Origin: Prevotella sp. UBA1104
GTDB lineage: Bacteria > Bacteroidota > Bacteroidia > Bacteroidales > Bacteroidaceae
Assembly: GCA_002314055.1 (NCBI GenBank)
Contig: DCBP01000093.1
Span: 1-11,618 of the forward strand
Direction of reading: 5' to 3'
DNA: 11,618 nt
Positions 1 to 6,797 of this stretch are shown here, one piece after another. Made by a program: the position numbers and the translations under genes. How positions within the stretch are numbered: the stretch's first letter is position 1; each line of letters opens with the position of its first letter. The notes beneath the pieces were generated by a model that was not told where the DNA came from, made no database searches, and worked only from the letters and a program-made list of their open reading frames with translations.

Positions 1-36
1 ATCAAATTGGACAGCCTAGTTTTTAAGTTTTCATTA

Positions 37-2130
37 ATGAGAAGATTTTTATTTTTTATATTGATTCATTTATTGGTATCGAACTTATATTCACAGGAAA
101 TAGAGTATCTTGACTTTGTTGAGAATGCCAATTATCCAAGTGGAGTTGTTTATTCTGAACAAGCAAAGCTACATCGTCTATCTTCCTATAGTGGAGGGGA
201 TATTATTGTGAATTACGATGGCGATATGCCTGATTCTTTAAAGACTGCAGTTGACGCAGCTCGTGAGGTATGGCGTGACTATATGGGTATAAACGATAAT
301 TTGAGAATAGACATTAAATATGAGAATTTTTCAGATTCTGATGTGAAAGTGAGTGTCGCATATGCAAAAATGCAGTCTGATGGGCTATGCTATCCGTCAG
401 CTTTGTATAGAAGTATCACAGGGGGGGATTTGACGGCAGGTATGGTTGATGCTGTATTACATATAAATTCTTCAGTAGCATGGTGTACAGGATTTGGAAA
501 TGATGACAATCCAAAGAAACTATTACCAACAGTTATTAAAAGCTTAGGGAGGTGCTTGGGTTATGGCTCTTCTGTAAAGAAAGACAAACGAGGAAATGTT
601 TTTATGTTGAAAAGTGGAAAAACTATTTTCGATAGTCTTGTTTTCTCAGAAGAAGGAATTCGAATGTCTGAGCTTAACAATAATATGACACTACAGTTGA
701 ACAACTTTACTCAACCTGTTTGTGAATACCTTTATGTATTGAATAAAAAGCCAGAATACAAAATCTATGCGCCTCAGACTTTCGACGATAATGTGTCGCT
801 GAAATATTCCGCCGACAAGAACTCTACAATGTACTATGGTGAGTCGAATTCTTCAAATTTGATAGTTGATGATACTACAATTGATATACTAAACAGTTTA
901 GGATGGAAATATTCGAAGTCTGACCAGACCGTACAGATAAAATGTGACGATATCGACGATACTGGTATCACATCTGCATATAGACAACATATTTTTTATA
1001 TAAAGACTAATTCCGGTGCTCCATCTTCCTATTGCTGGACCGTTTCGTTCCCTCTCAAAGATGGAGGATATGAGACTGTAAATTCTAATAGCGAAAGGCT
1101 TGTAATCCCAGCAGTGACTGATGAAGATAAATATGTACACACTTTAGACGGAGATATCAGAGTTATAATATCCTTTTCCGGCATGTTGTTTGGCAAGGCA
1201 GTCAACTGTAACTATAGCTTGACATTAGAGCTAAAGCCCCATATTATATCGGCAGCAATTTCTTCTCGTACTCCTTCCAGAACCGATAATACGTACAATG
1301 ATTATACTATAGATGTACGTTATGAAGGAAGCGGCAGCTTGGATGCTTATGCAGAAGAGGAATTTAGTTCTATGACAAAGACTGCTTCCTCAAATGTACC
1401 TTATTTTACGAAAGTGAAATTTTATGATATAGATACCTATGGAAATGCTTTGTTTACAATTAGGGTTGAGAATAAATATGGTTATGATGAGTATACAATA
1501 GAGCAACCGGCAATAAACTATATAGCTATGAAACCTTCAACGCCAGAATTGGTGGATGTAAAGTTTATATATGACCATTTTAATTATGATCTTCTTAGAT
1601 TTGATGATGATGCAAGGTTTGAAGTTACGCTTCGTAGTGAAGGTCAAGATGATTTCATAATAAAGAATGTTCCTGATTATGACGTGTTCGGTTATGATGC
1701 CAGTATTGTGCTTTATTATGCTGATGATGTAAAAAATATTGGAGATAATCTTTATAAGTTATCTGCAATGTTTGACTTTGATACTGATATATATTTTTAT
1801 GGCAAGAACAAATATGGTATGTCGCAACACAGTGACTCTATTCATGCAAATGATTATATCACAGACCCTGATATTTTAAATGCTCTAAATCAAGCTTCTG
1901 CACTAAAAAATATTACAAAAGATGGAAATTGTGATATTTCGCTCTGTGGTAAAGTCTTGTCATTTGTGCCGGAAGTGGCACAAGTATCGGTAAGAGACCT
2001 TGCTGGTCGCATCATATTTGAGCAAAAAGGAAATGGGAATATTGACTTTGCAAAAAGAAAGAACGGTTTATACATAATTACGGTAAAGACAAAGAGTAAC
2101 AAACTTATAACAAAGAAATTTAAAATATGA
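37..2130 (+). CDS. T9SS-exported protein with degenerate metzincin-like domain
   Basis: Secreted or surface protein of 697 residues; exact function not recognised. I chose the ATG at 37 because it begins a classic signal peptide (MRRFLFFILIHLLVSNLYSQ); the frame stays open to a TTG at 7, which would only add ten residues ahead of it. Residues about 45-290 resemble the catalytic domain of secreted metzincins: a strand-helix start (IIVNYDG then a helix with REVW), a helix where HExxHxxGxxH would sit, a possible Met-turn methionine (Met265 in TMYYG) and a closing LGW (289-290). The zinc helix reads KSLGRCLGYGSS, so Lys168, Ser169, Arg172 and Ser178 replace the three His and the Glu; Gly175 is kept. 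Zinc proteolysis is therefore unlikely. Residues about 300-620 are beta-rich, Ig/FnIII-like by pattern. Residues about 625-697 look like a type A T9SS sorting domain (RDLAGRIIF, NGLYIITVKT, final KKFKI). The stop overlaps the next start as ATGA, suggesting translational coupling to its paralogue. Upstream promoter lies outside the window. Confidence 0.8.
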   Translation: MRRFLFFILIHLLVSNLYSQEIEYLDFVENANYPSGVVYSEQAKLHRLSSYSGGDIIVNYDGDMPDSLKTAVDAAREVWRDYMGINDNLRIDIKYENFSDSDVKVSVAYAKMQSDGLCYPSALYRSITGGDLTAGMVDAVLHINSSVAWCTGFGNDDNPKKLLPTVIKSLGRCLGYGSSVKKDKRGNVFMLKSGKTIFDSLVFSEEGIRMSELNNNMTLQLNNFTQPVCEYLYVLNKKPEYKIYAPQTFDDNVSLKYSADKNSTMYYGESNSSNLIVDDTTIDILNSLGWKYSKSDQTVQIKCDDIDDTGITSAYRQHIFYIKTNSGAPSSYCWTVSFPLKDGGYETVNSNSERLVIPAVTDEDKYVHTLDGDIRVIISFSGMLFGKAVNCNYSLTLELKPHIISAAISSRTPSRTDNTYNDYTIDVRYEGSGSLDAYAEEEFSSMTKTASSNVPYFTKVKFYDIDTYGNALFTIRVENKYGYDEYTIEQPAINYIAMKPSTPELVDVKFIYDHFNYDLLRFDDDARFEVTLRSEGQDDFIIKNVPDYDVFGYDASIVLYYADDVKNIGDNLYKLSAMFDFDTDIYFYGKNKYGMSQHSDSIHANDYITDPDILNALNQASALKNITKDGNCDISLCGKVLSFVPEVAQVSVRDLAGRIIFEQKGNGNIDFAKRKNGLYIITVKTKSNKLITKKFKI

Positions 2131-2510
2131 ATAAGAGAGCAATATTTACAATACTTGCCGCCACGGCTTTCTTATCAATGTGGGGACAAGAAAATACTAT
2201 AGATACAGAGGCTTATGTGTCGGATGAGACTATAAACAGATGCATAAAGTTGCCTTTTGTGAGAAATGTGTATGGAGGAACCAAGATTATAGTAAACTAC
2301 AAGGGCAATTGGACAAACGAGATGATTGGCGCATTTGAATATGCGTGCAGAATCTGGGAAGAAGCATTGCCTACAACATTTCCGATAAGAATTGAAGCTG
2401 TGCTTGACAATACGAAAACAACAACACAATTGTCTAAGATTTCATTTAATGTTCGTTCGCATACAGATGATGTGATGTCATATCCTGCATTTACAAATGT
2501 CTCAACTTGA
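2127..2510 (+). CDS. N-terminal fragment of the split pseudoprotease
   Basis: This 127-residue open frame holds the signal peptide and the first strand-helix part of the metzincin-like domain, ending at TNVST before the TGA. If translated alone it would be exported to the periplasm but would lack both the C-terminal sorting domain and the zinc-helix region, so it should neither be attached to the surface nor fold fully. Its ATG overlaps the stop of the upstream gene (2128-2130). Confidence 0.55.
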   Translation: MNKRAIFTILAATAFLSMWGQENTIDTEAYVSDETINRCIKLPFVRNVYGGTKIIVNYKGNWTNEMIGAFEYACRIWEEALPTTFPIRIEAVLDNTKTTTQLSKISFNVRSHTDDVMSYPAFTNVST

Positions 2511-2516
2511 ACTCAG

Positions 2517-4139
2517 ATGAAAGGCTGTACTTTTGCTGAGATGGCAGGATATTATGATACGGGAATATATGATAACGTGTTGTTGCTGTCAATGTTCGAA
2601 AAGGCAGACTTTAAAATTACATATTACGACAAAGGTAATAAGTTGAAAGACAATTGTTCTTTCTCGTTGACTGAAGATGTTGACTCGGACAAGTATGACT
2701 TTGTTTCAATTGTTCTTAGGGATATTGCTAAGGCTTTCGGTATAGAATGGAATTGTAAAAACGTAGTGAATGAACAGTTCAGAATTAATACTGATAACAT
2801 TATTCCATATGAGAAACTTATTCTTGACGCTCTTGGATACAACGGCGATGCGCATCAGGCGTACTTGAACGCATTGAAAGGTAATGTGACAATAACAGAT
2901 GAACTGATGCAAAATCCATCGTGGATAGTTTATTCTCCACAGGTCTGGGATAAGGAACGTTCATTGAATTATTTCATTCCAAATGAGAATCAGAAAATAA
3001 CGCAATTATTAAGTTGTGATTTTGGGCGAGGAACTGTGATAAGAGATGTTGCTTCATATGATACATATTGGTTCTTTAGGAATATTCTTAGATGGAAAGG
3101 TGATATTGCTATCGGATTATCAAGTTCTGCTGATGAAAACAGTGTTTCGACAACTGATTGTATTCCTTATAATGGCACAATTCAACTTGCAAGTATTGGG
3201 GATGTTTCAAAGTCGGGAAAACATGTTCAAGAATCTTCGATTTCTGCTCAAATGTCTGAAAATGTTATGAACAATGATAACTCAGAATTGTTGTCTTCGT
3301 TGTATAAATATCATCCTAATCTCCATTCTGACGGAGAAACTGGACATCAAGGGTGGAGTGTTTCCGTCTTGAAAAATGATGGGAGTTGGGATATCTTATA
3401 TGATGTTGATTATTATTTTAAAGGAATCAATGTAAGTCCAAGTGAATTGAAATTTCATTTCCCGGCAGAATACTATGCACGCTCGTGTGATGGTTATCTG
3501 CGATGTCGTATAACTAAGGCTGAACCTTATAAATATGGTTTAAAAACTGCAACATATTACTATATGATGGATTATCTTCCTCCAAAAGTATATATGAAAA
3601 AATCTGCAGTTATGCCTTGTGAAAATGAGGATGATTATTATAGAGATGTAAAAATAGGCCTTAATAATATTGAGGGCGTAGAGAAAGTTGTTGTTTCCCA
3701 ACTTGATGAGGGAGAGGAACTACCGACCGTTTATGAGGTTACTGATTTTAAGAACGGTTTTTTTATTGCTAATGTTGACAAGGATTGTTCTTCGAAATTT
3801 ACAATAACTGCATATAATAAAAATGGTACTACAAAAAGTGACGTTTATGAATTGACTGCTCTTTCAAATTTAAAGCCTGACTGGAGTTTAATAGTTAATC
3901 GCGATGAGCTTATTTTATCGGATAAAAATCATTTGCTTGATAAAGTATCAGATGCACTTTGCGATGTTAGAATGACAAAGGTTCAGTCTCGTTCATCATC
4001 GGGAACTAATAAGGCCGTTAAGCTGACATTAGATGACGATAGAATCGATACATCATCGTATGGCAATGGCATTTATGAATTAAAGATTAAAGATAAATTT
4101 AACAGATTGTATTCTTGGAAGTTTGTTGTTGATAAATAA
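2517..4139 (+). CDS. C-terminal fragment of the split pseudoprotease
   Basis: This 540-residue frame begins at the first ATG after the TGA, in the same frame and only two codons beyond it. It holds the degenerate zinc helix, the beta-rich middle and the T9SS-like C-terminus. It has no signal peptide of its own, so a product begun here would stay in the cytoplasm and could not reach the T9SS. That is the main argument that this is not an independent gene. Nothing in the preceding bases looks like a dedicated start region. Confidence 0.55.
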   Translation: MKGCTFAEMAGYYDTGIYDNVLLLSMFEKADFKITYYDKGNKLKDNCSFSLTEDVDSDKYDFVSIVLRDIAKAFGIEWNCKNVVNEQFRINTDNIIPYEKLILDALGYNGDAHQAYLNALKGNVTITDELMQNPSWIVYSPQVWDKERSLNYFIPNENQKITQLLSCDFGRGTVIRDVASYDTYWFFRNILRWKGDIAIGLSSSADENSVSTTDCIPYNGTIQLASIGDVSKSGKHVQESSISAQMSENVMNNDNSELLSSLYKYHPNLHSDGETGHQGWSVSVLKNDGSWDILYDVDYYFKGINVSPSELKFHFPAEYYARSCDGYLRCRITKAEPYKYGLKTATYYYMMDYLPPKVYMKKSAVMPCENEDDYYRDVKIGLNNIEGVEKVVVSQLDEGEELPTVYEVTDFKNGFFIANVDKDCSSKFTITAYNKNGTTKSDVYELTALSNLKPDWSLIVNRDELILSDKNHLLDKVSDALCDVRMTKVQSRSSSGTNKAVKLTLDDDRIDTSSYGNGIYELKIKDKFNRLYSWKFVVDK

Positions 4140-4195
4140 CTTCTGGCAATACATGTATGTATATTGTTTTATATAAAAGCGAAAATCATAAAATT

Positions 4196-5527
4196 ATGAA
4201 GAAAATTATCAGTTCTCTTTTCCTGATGGCTATGATGATGACATCAGCTAACGCTCAGAATATTAAAACTGTTGCTGCTGATTTTGGGGATGACTTTGCC
4301 GCGAAATTGGGTGACAACAGATATGATATCGATTCTCTTGTGATAACAGGGAATCTGGATCACATGGCATTTCCCGTAATCGTTGACTGTGTAAGAAACG
4401 GCAAGCTAACGGGTATTGACATGAGTAAATGCACTGTTGAGGATGACTCCATTCCCGACAACGGACTTATGATATCTCAGCATGCGCATCTTGTTGACAA
4501 TCATTGCATAAAAGGTCTGACTCTTCCGCAAAACCTGCGTGCCGTAGGAAACCATGCTCTTGGACATTTGCATGTGAATGTACTTAACTTGCCTTCAACG
4601 CTCCGCATAATAGATAATAAGGCTTTCGACTTCTGTCAGCATGTTAGCGGCACTTTAAATATTCCAGAGGGGGTGGAAACATTAGGAAGAGAGGCTTTTT
4701 ATGATTGGTACAGTATAGAGAGCGTTACGTTCCCGAAGTCTTTGAGGAAAATCGGCTACATGACATTCAGTGGTCTGACATCTGTTAAGGAACTTTATCT
4801 GAATGAAGGACTTGAGGAAATTGGCGAGGCGGCTTTTGAGCGTGGATTGTATGATGTCAAGGAAATACGCATTCCGGAGAGTGTAACCTCTATCGGCAAG
4901 AGTGCATTCTATGGTGAGAAATACCTTGATCTTGTCGTCCTTCCGTATAATCTGACTACACTTGAAGAAAGAGTGTTCGGCGATTGCAGTATAAAAGAAA
5001 TCGTTTGGCCGCATAATTTGGAAATAATGGAGTCACATTGTATAGATGACTATACTGGCAGTAGCCTATTCTTGCCAGAAGGCTTGAAAGAAATAAAGGA
5101 CAATGTCTTGCAGTATGTTGACAAGGCAACTACAATATCTTTACCCTCGTCTCTTGAAAGCATCGGAGGCAATGTCTTGGGCAGAACTTCCAGTCTGAAG
5201 GCTCTTTATGCCAAGAATCCTATTCCGCCAGTACTTCCGGTAAATGTCGGGCAAGATGAAAAATTATGGTTCAATAATCTTCCTGTAGATGCAGTCCTTT
5301 ATGTTCCGGTGGGCAGTGCCGCTGCATATAGAGACTGTGTCGCCTTCAGCAAGTTTAGAAATATTGTTGAGACTACTGATTTCCCGACATCTATTGATGA
5401 CGTAAAGACGACAGTAGTAGGCAAAACTGACACTGTTTATTCTCTTGATGGCAGATTGGCAGGAAAGAACTTTAAAACTTTGGAAAAGGGAATATATATT
5501 GTAAAAGGAAGAAAAATCACAAGATAA
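4196..5527 (+). CDS. BspA-like leucine-rich-repeat surface protein
   Basis: Exported LRR protein of 443 residues, related to the BspA family of surface adhesins and binding proteins; its ligand is unknown. I placed the start at ATG 4196, where MKKIISSLFLMAMMMTSANAQ forms a signal peptide; the frame is open 13 codons further up to an ATG at 4157, but that leader is polar and would spoil the signal. From about residue 70 to 350 there are repeats of the LRR_5 (Treponema/BspA) kind, with the recurring pattern 'LP-x-x-L-x-x-I-x-x-x-A-F', for example IPEGVETLGREAF, IPESVTSIGKSAF and LPSSLESIGGNVL. These are followed by the LYVPVGSAAAYRDC block typical of BspA proteins. The end (about 398-443, VYSLDGRLAG then KGIYIVKGRKI) looks like a short T9SS-type C-terminal domain. 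It lies 56 bp downstream of the split gene on the same strand, so it may be in the same transcript. Confidence 0.85.
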   Translation: MKKIISSLFLMAMMMTSANAQNIKTVAADFGDDFAAKLGDNRYDIDSLVITGNLDHMAFPVIVDCVRNGKLTGIDMSKCTVEDDSIPDNGLMISQHAHLVDNHCIKGLTLPQNLRAVGNHALGHLHVNVLNLPSTLRIIDNKAFDFCQHVSGTLNIPEGVETLGREAFYDWYSIESVTFPKSLRKIGYMTFSGLTSVKELYLNEGLEEIGEAAFERGLYDVKEIRIPESVTSIGKSAFYGEKYLDLVVLPYNLTTLEERVFGDCSIKEIVWPHNLEIMESHCIDDYTGSSLFLPEGLKEIKDNVLQYVDKATTISLPSSLESIGGNVLGRTSSLKALYAKNPIPPVLPVNVGQDEKLWFNNLPVDAVLYVPVGSAAAYRDCVAFSKFRNIVETTDFPTSIDDVKTTVVGKTDTVYSLDGRLAGKNFKTLEKGIYIVKGRKITR

Positions 5528-5594
5528 AATATTTATGTATATGTGAGCCTATCTATGTGGCGTAATTTCCTTGCTAAACCGCAACAAATAAAAT

Positions 5595-5611
5595 GTTCAA
5601 TGACATTGAAC
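5595..5611. repeat. Perfect palindrome with 8-bp arms
   Basis: GTTCAATG, one A, then CATTGAAC. Read on the minus strand it is followed at once by ATTTTATTTG, so it also has the form of a weak terminator for leftward transcription. As DNA it would suit a dimeric regulator. It shares its right arm with the first tandem unit. Confidence 0.75.
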
Positions 5612-5664
5612 CATTATTCGCCGTCATTGAACCATTATTCACCGACATTGAACCATTGTTCAGT
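5602..5664. repeat. Three tandem 21-bp repeats
   Basis: Three consecutive 21-bp units begin at 5602, 5623 and 5644, with the shared core CATTGAACCATTATTC (third unit has G for the second-last A). The units differ at positions 2 and 17 and in their last three bases. The sequence just before the array (GTTCAATG, 5595-5602) is the reverse complement of the unit's CATTGAAC, so the array is flanked on the left by an inverted half-unit. The function is unknown; it could be a regulator-binding array, a transcript-end structure or a remnant of a repeat family. Confidence 0.85.
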
Positions 5665-5684
5665 GTCGGTAAATATTTTATTTT
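5641..5684 (+). terminator. Putative intrinsic terminator after the surface-protein operon
   Basis: Bases 5641-5670 form a hairpin with 13-bp arms and a CATT loop: ACCGACA-T-TGAAC pairs with GTTCA-G-TGTCGGT, the single non-Watson-Crick position being a U-G wobble. A T-rich tract (5674-5684, TATTTTATTTT) follows after three As. The arms include most of the third tandem unit. It lies about 115 bp after the LRR gene stop. The T tract is imperfect, so the ending may be partial. Confidence 0.5.
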
Positions 5685-5782
5685 GCAACATGTAATTTTT
5701 GCCATTTGTATGTTCAAGAGAATATATTGTCGAATAAAGGCATGTTTTCGTGTCATAATGAAGAAATATGGGATAAAATTCG

Positions 5783-5790
5783 TAACTTCG
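5783..5790 (+). promoter_or_regulatory. Possible Bacteroidota -7 element for the metF-metH operon
   Basis: TAACTTCG in the context GTAACTTCGCAC matches the Bacteroidota sigma-ABfr -7 consensus TAnnTTTG at all but one fixed position, and lies about 50 bp before the metF start. I could not find a clear -33 TTTG at the usual spacing, so this is only a suggestion. Confidence 0.3.
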
Positions 5791-5827
5791 CACGCAATTC
5801 TATTGACAATGTATACTAACAGATTCT

Positions 5828-5846
5828 AAAGCAATATTTATGGAGA
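5828..5846 (+). promoter_or_regulatory. metF translation start region, identical to that of metH
   Basis: AAAGCAATATTTATGGAGA spans the metF ATG (5840-5842) and is repeated base for base at the metH start. There is no Shine-Dalgarno sequence; an A/T-rich stretch just before the ATG is usual for Bacteroidota. The pair fixes both start codons with confidence. Confidence 0.6.
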
Positions 5847-6778
5847 CAGAACACAAACCATATTTCTCGTTCGAGGTACTGCCGCCACTGCGCGGCAAGG
5901 GAATCGACAGCATCTACCGGACGATAGACCGGCTGATGCAGTTTAACCCGGAATACATAAACATCACGACACACAGATACGAAACAATTTACAGTGAGCT
6001 GGAAAACGGAATGTACGAAAAACTTAGCGTACTTAACCGTCCGGGCACCGTAGCCATATCGGCAGCCATAAAAGAGCGATACGGCGTGCGCACCGTTCCG
6101 CATATCATCTGCAGTGGCTTCACGGCAGCAGAGATAGAAAGCGAACTGATAGACCTCTCTTATCTTGGAATATCTGACCTCCTGTTGCTCCGTGGCGACC
6201 GCCCGAGGGGAGAGAACAAATATATCACTATTCCTGGCGGACATACACATGCAATAGAGCTATGCGAACAGGTGAACCGTTTCAACAGTGGGCAGCTGCT
6301 TGCCGGAGCACACTCCGAGGGACCCGTTACGCCCTTTTCGTATGGAGTAGCCGGATATCCCGAGAAACACGACGAGGCGATGAATTACGATATAGACATA
6401 GAATATCTCAAACAGAAGGTAAAAGCCGGCGCATCGTATATCGTAACGCAAATGTTTTTCGACAACAAGAAATATTTTGCTTTCGTCAAGAGACTTCGCG
6501 ACGAGGGCATCAATGTGCCCGTAGTCCCGGGACTAAAACCACTTACAACGCTCGGACATCTAACCATGCTCCCCAAAACCTTCCATATCGATTTCCCGAA
6601 ACGTCTCTCGGCAGAGCTTATGAAGTGTAAGAACAACGACGATGTGAAGCAAGTGGGAGTAGAGTGGGCGATAAAGCAATGCCGCGAACTGCGTGAGGCA
6701 GGAGTGCCAGGCATACATTTCTATACAATGAATGCTTCGCAGAGTGTGGAGAAGATAATGAACGGACTGCATCAGTAA
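5840..6778 (+). CDS. metF: Methylenetetrahydrofolate reductase (MetF)
   Basis: Cytoplasmic FAD enzyme of 312 residues that reduces 5,10-methylene-tetrahydrofolate to 5-methyl-tetrahydrofolate, the methyl donor for methionine synthesis. The length fits bacterial MetF (about 290-320). Visible family marks: FEVLPPLRGKG near the N-terminus, with Glu12 in the place of the catalytic Glu28 of E. coli; LLLLRGDRP with Asp120, equal to the FAD/folate-contacting Asp120 of E. coli; and TQMFFD at 203-208, whose Gln204 matches the folate-binding Gln183. VPGLKPL also fits the conserved PG-I-P block. The ATG at 5840 gives no extra N-terminal sequence and lies in the start region shared with metH. The gene is separated from metH by only 12 bp, so the two enzymes, which act in sequence, should be made together. 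Base composition is clearly richer in GC than the surface-protein genes upstream. Confidence 0.96.
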   Translation: METEHKPYFSFEVLPPLRGKGIDSIYRTIDRLMQFNPEYINITTHRYETIYSELENGMYEKLSVLNRPGTVAISAAIKERYGVRTVPHIICSGFTAAEIESELIDLSYLGISDLLLLRGDRPRGENKYITIPGGHTHAIELCEQVNRFNSGQLLAGAHSEGPVTPFSYGVAGYPEKHDEAMNYDIDIEYLKQKVKAGASYIVTQMFFDNKKYFAFVKRLRDEGINVPVVPGLKPLTTLGHLTMLPKTFHIDFPKRLSAELMKCKNNDDVKQVGVEWAIKQCRELREAGVPGIHFYTMNASQSVEKIMNGLHQ

Positions 6779-6797
6779 AAAGCAATATTTATGGAGA
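6779..6797 (+). promoter_or_regulatory. metH translation start region, copy of the metF one
   Basis: AAAGCAATATTTATGGAGA again, now starting directly after the metF stop codon (TAA, 6776-6778) and spanning the metH ATG at 6791. Identity continues into the second codon and the first bases of the third. Because the space between the genes is only 12 bp, this sequence alone must set metH initiation. Confidence 0.6.

Larger units (their letters stand above)
2127..4139 (+). pseudogene. Paralogous T9SS-exported pseudoprotease, interrupted by in-frame TGA
   Basis: One reading frame of about 670 codons, broken only by TGA at 2508-2510 (codon 128). The sequence before and after the stop is in the same frame and together lines up with the preceding gene. 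The N-terminus MNKRAIFTILAATAFLSMWG is a signal peptide. Then comes IIVNYKG and a helix ending RIWEEAL, matching IIVNYDG and REVWRDY next door. The zinc-helix site reads RDIAKAFGIEW: Arg198, Asp199, Lys202 and Trp208 stand where His, Glu, His and His are expected. YSPQVWDKERSLNYF matches YAPQTFDDNVSLKYS of the neighbour. The middle is beta-rich, and the C-terminus (YGNGIYELKIKDKFNRLYSW) resembles a T9SS sorting domain. It overlaps the upstream gene by 4 bp. Either it is a recent pseudogene, or the stop is strain-specific, a sequencing error or read through. Recent loss fits best, because the rest of the frame shows no decay. Confidence 0.75.
5528..5839. other. Intergenic region between the surface-protein genes and metF
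   Basis: A 312-bp stretch without a believable gene. Its first 58 bases are featureless AT-rich sequence. Bases 5586-5683 hold the tandem repeats and hairpins listed separately, bracketed by a 9-bp inverted repeat (AAATAAAAT at 5586-5594, ATTTTATTT at 5675-5683). Bases 5684-5782 show nothing I recognise. A possible promoter element follows at 5783 and the metF start region at 5828. Open frames exist on both strands (5593-5829 plus, 5574-5756 minus), but they run through repeats of 21 bp, a multiple of three, so their openness is expected. No riboswitch of the cobalamin or SAM type was recognised by eye. Confidence 0.7.

Noticed and set aside
2508..2510. TGA as a selenocysteine codon
   Set aside because: The site is not in a redox motif, no Cys lies at the matching place in the paralogue, and no clear selenocysteine-type hairpin follows.
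5602..5664. Possible CRISPR array
   Set aside because: Units of 21 bp follow each other without unique spacers, there are only three, and no cas genes are near.
5803..5817. TTGACA followed by TATACT, like an E. coli promoter
   Set aside because: The spacing is about 3 bp rather than 17, and Bacteroidota use a different promoter consensus.
5593..5829. Small plus-strand open frame with repeats of the form DIEPLF, and the minus-strand frame with NNGSM repeats at 5574-5756
   Set aside because: Both come from the 21-bp tandem repeat, whose length is a multiple of three and so keeps several frames open on both strands. There is no start region or continuing protein character outside the repeats.
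5883..5892. GCCACTG, the core of the cobalamin-riboswitch B12 box
   Set aside because: It lies inside metF and simply encodes the conserved PPLR of the FEVLPPLRG motif; the rest of the riboswitch is missing.
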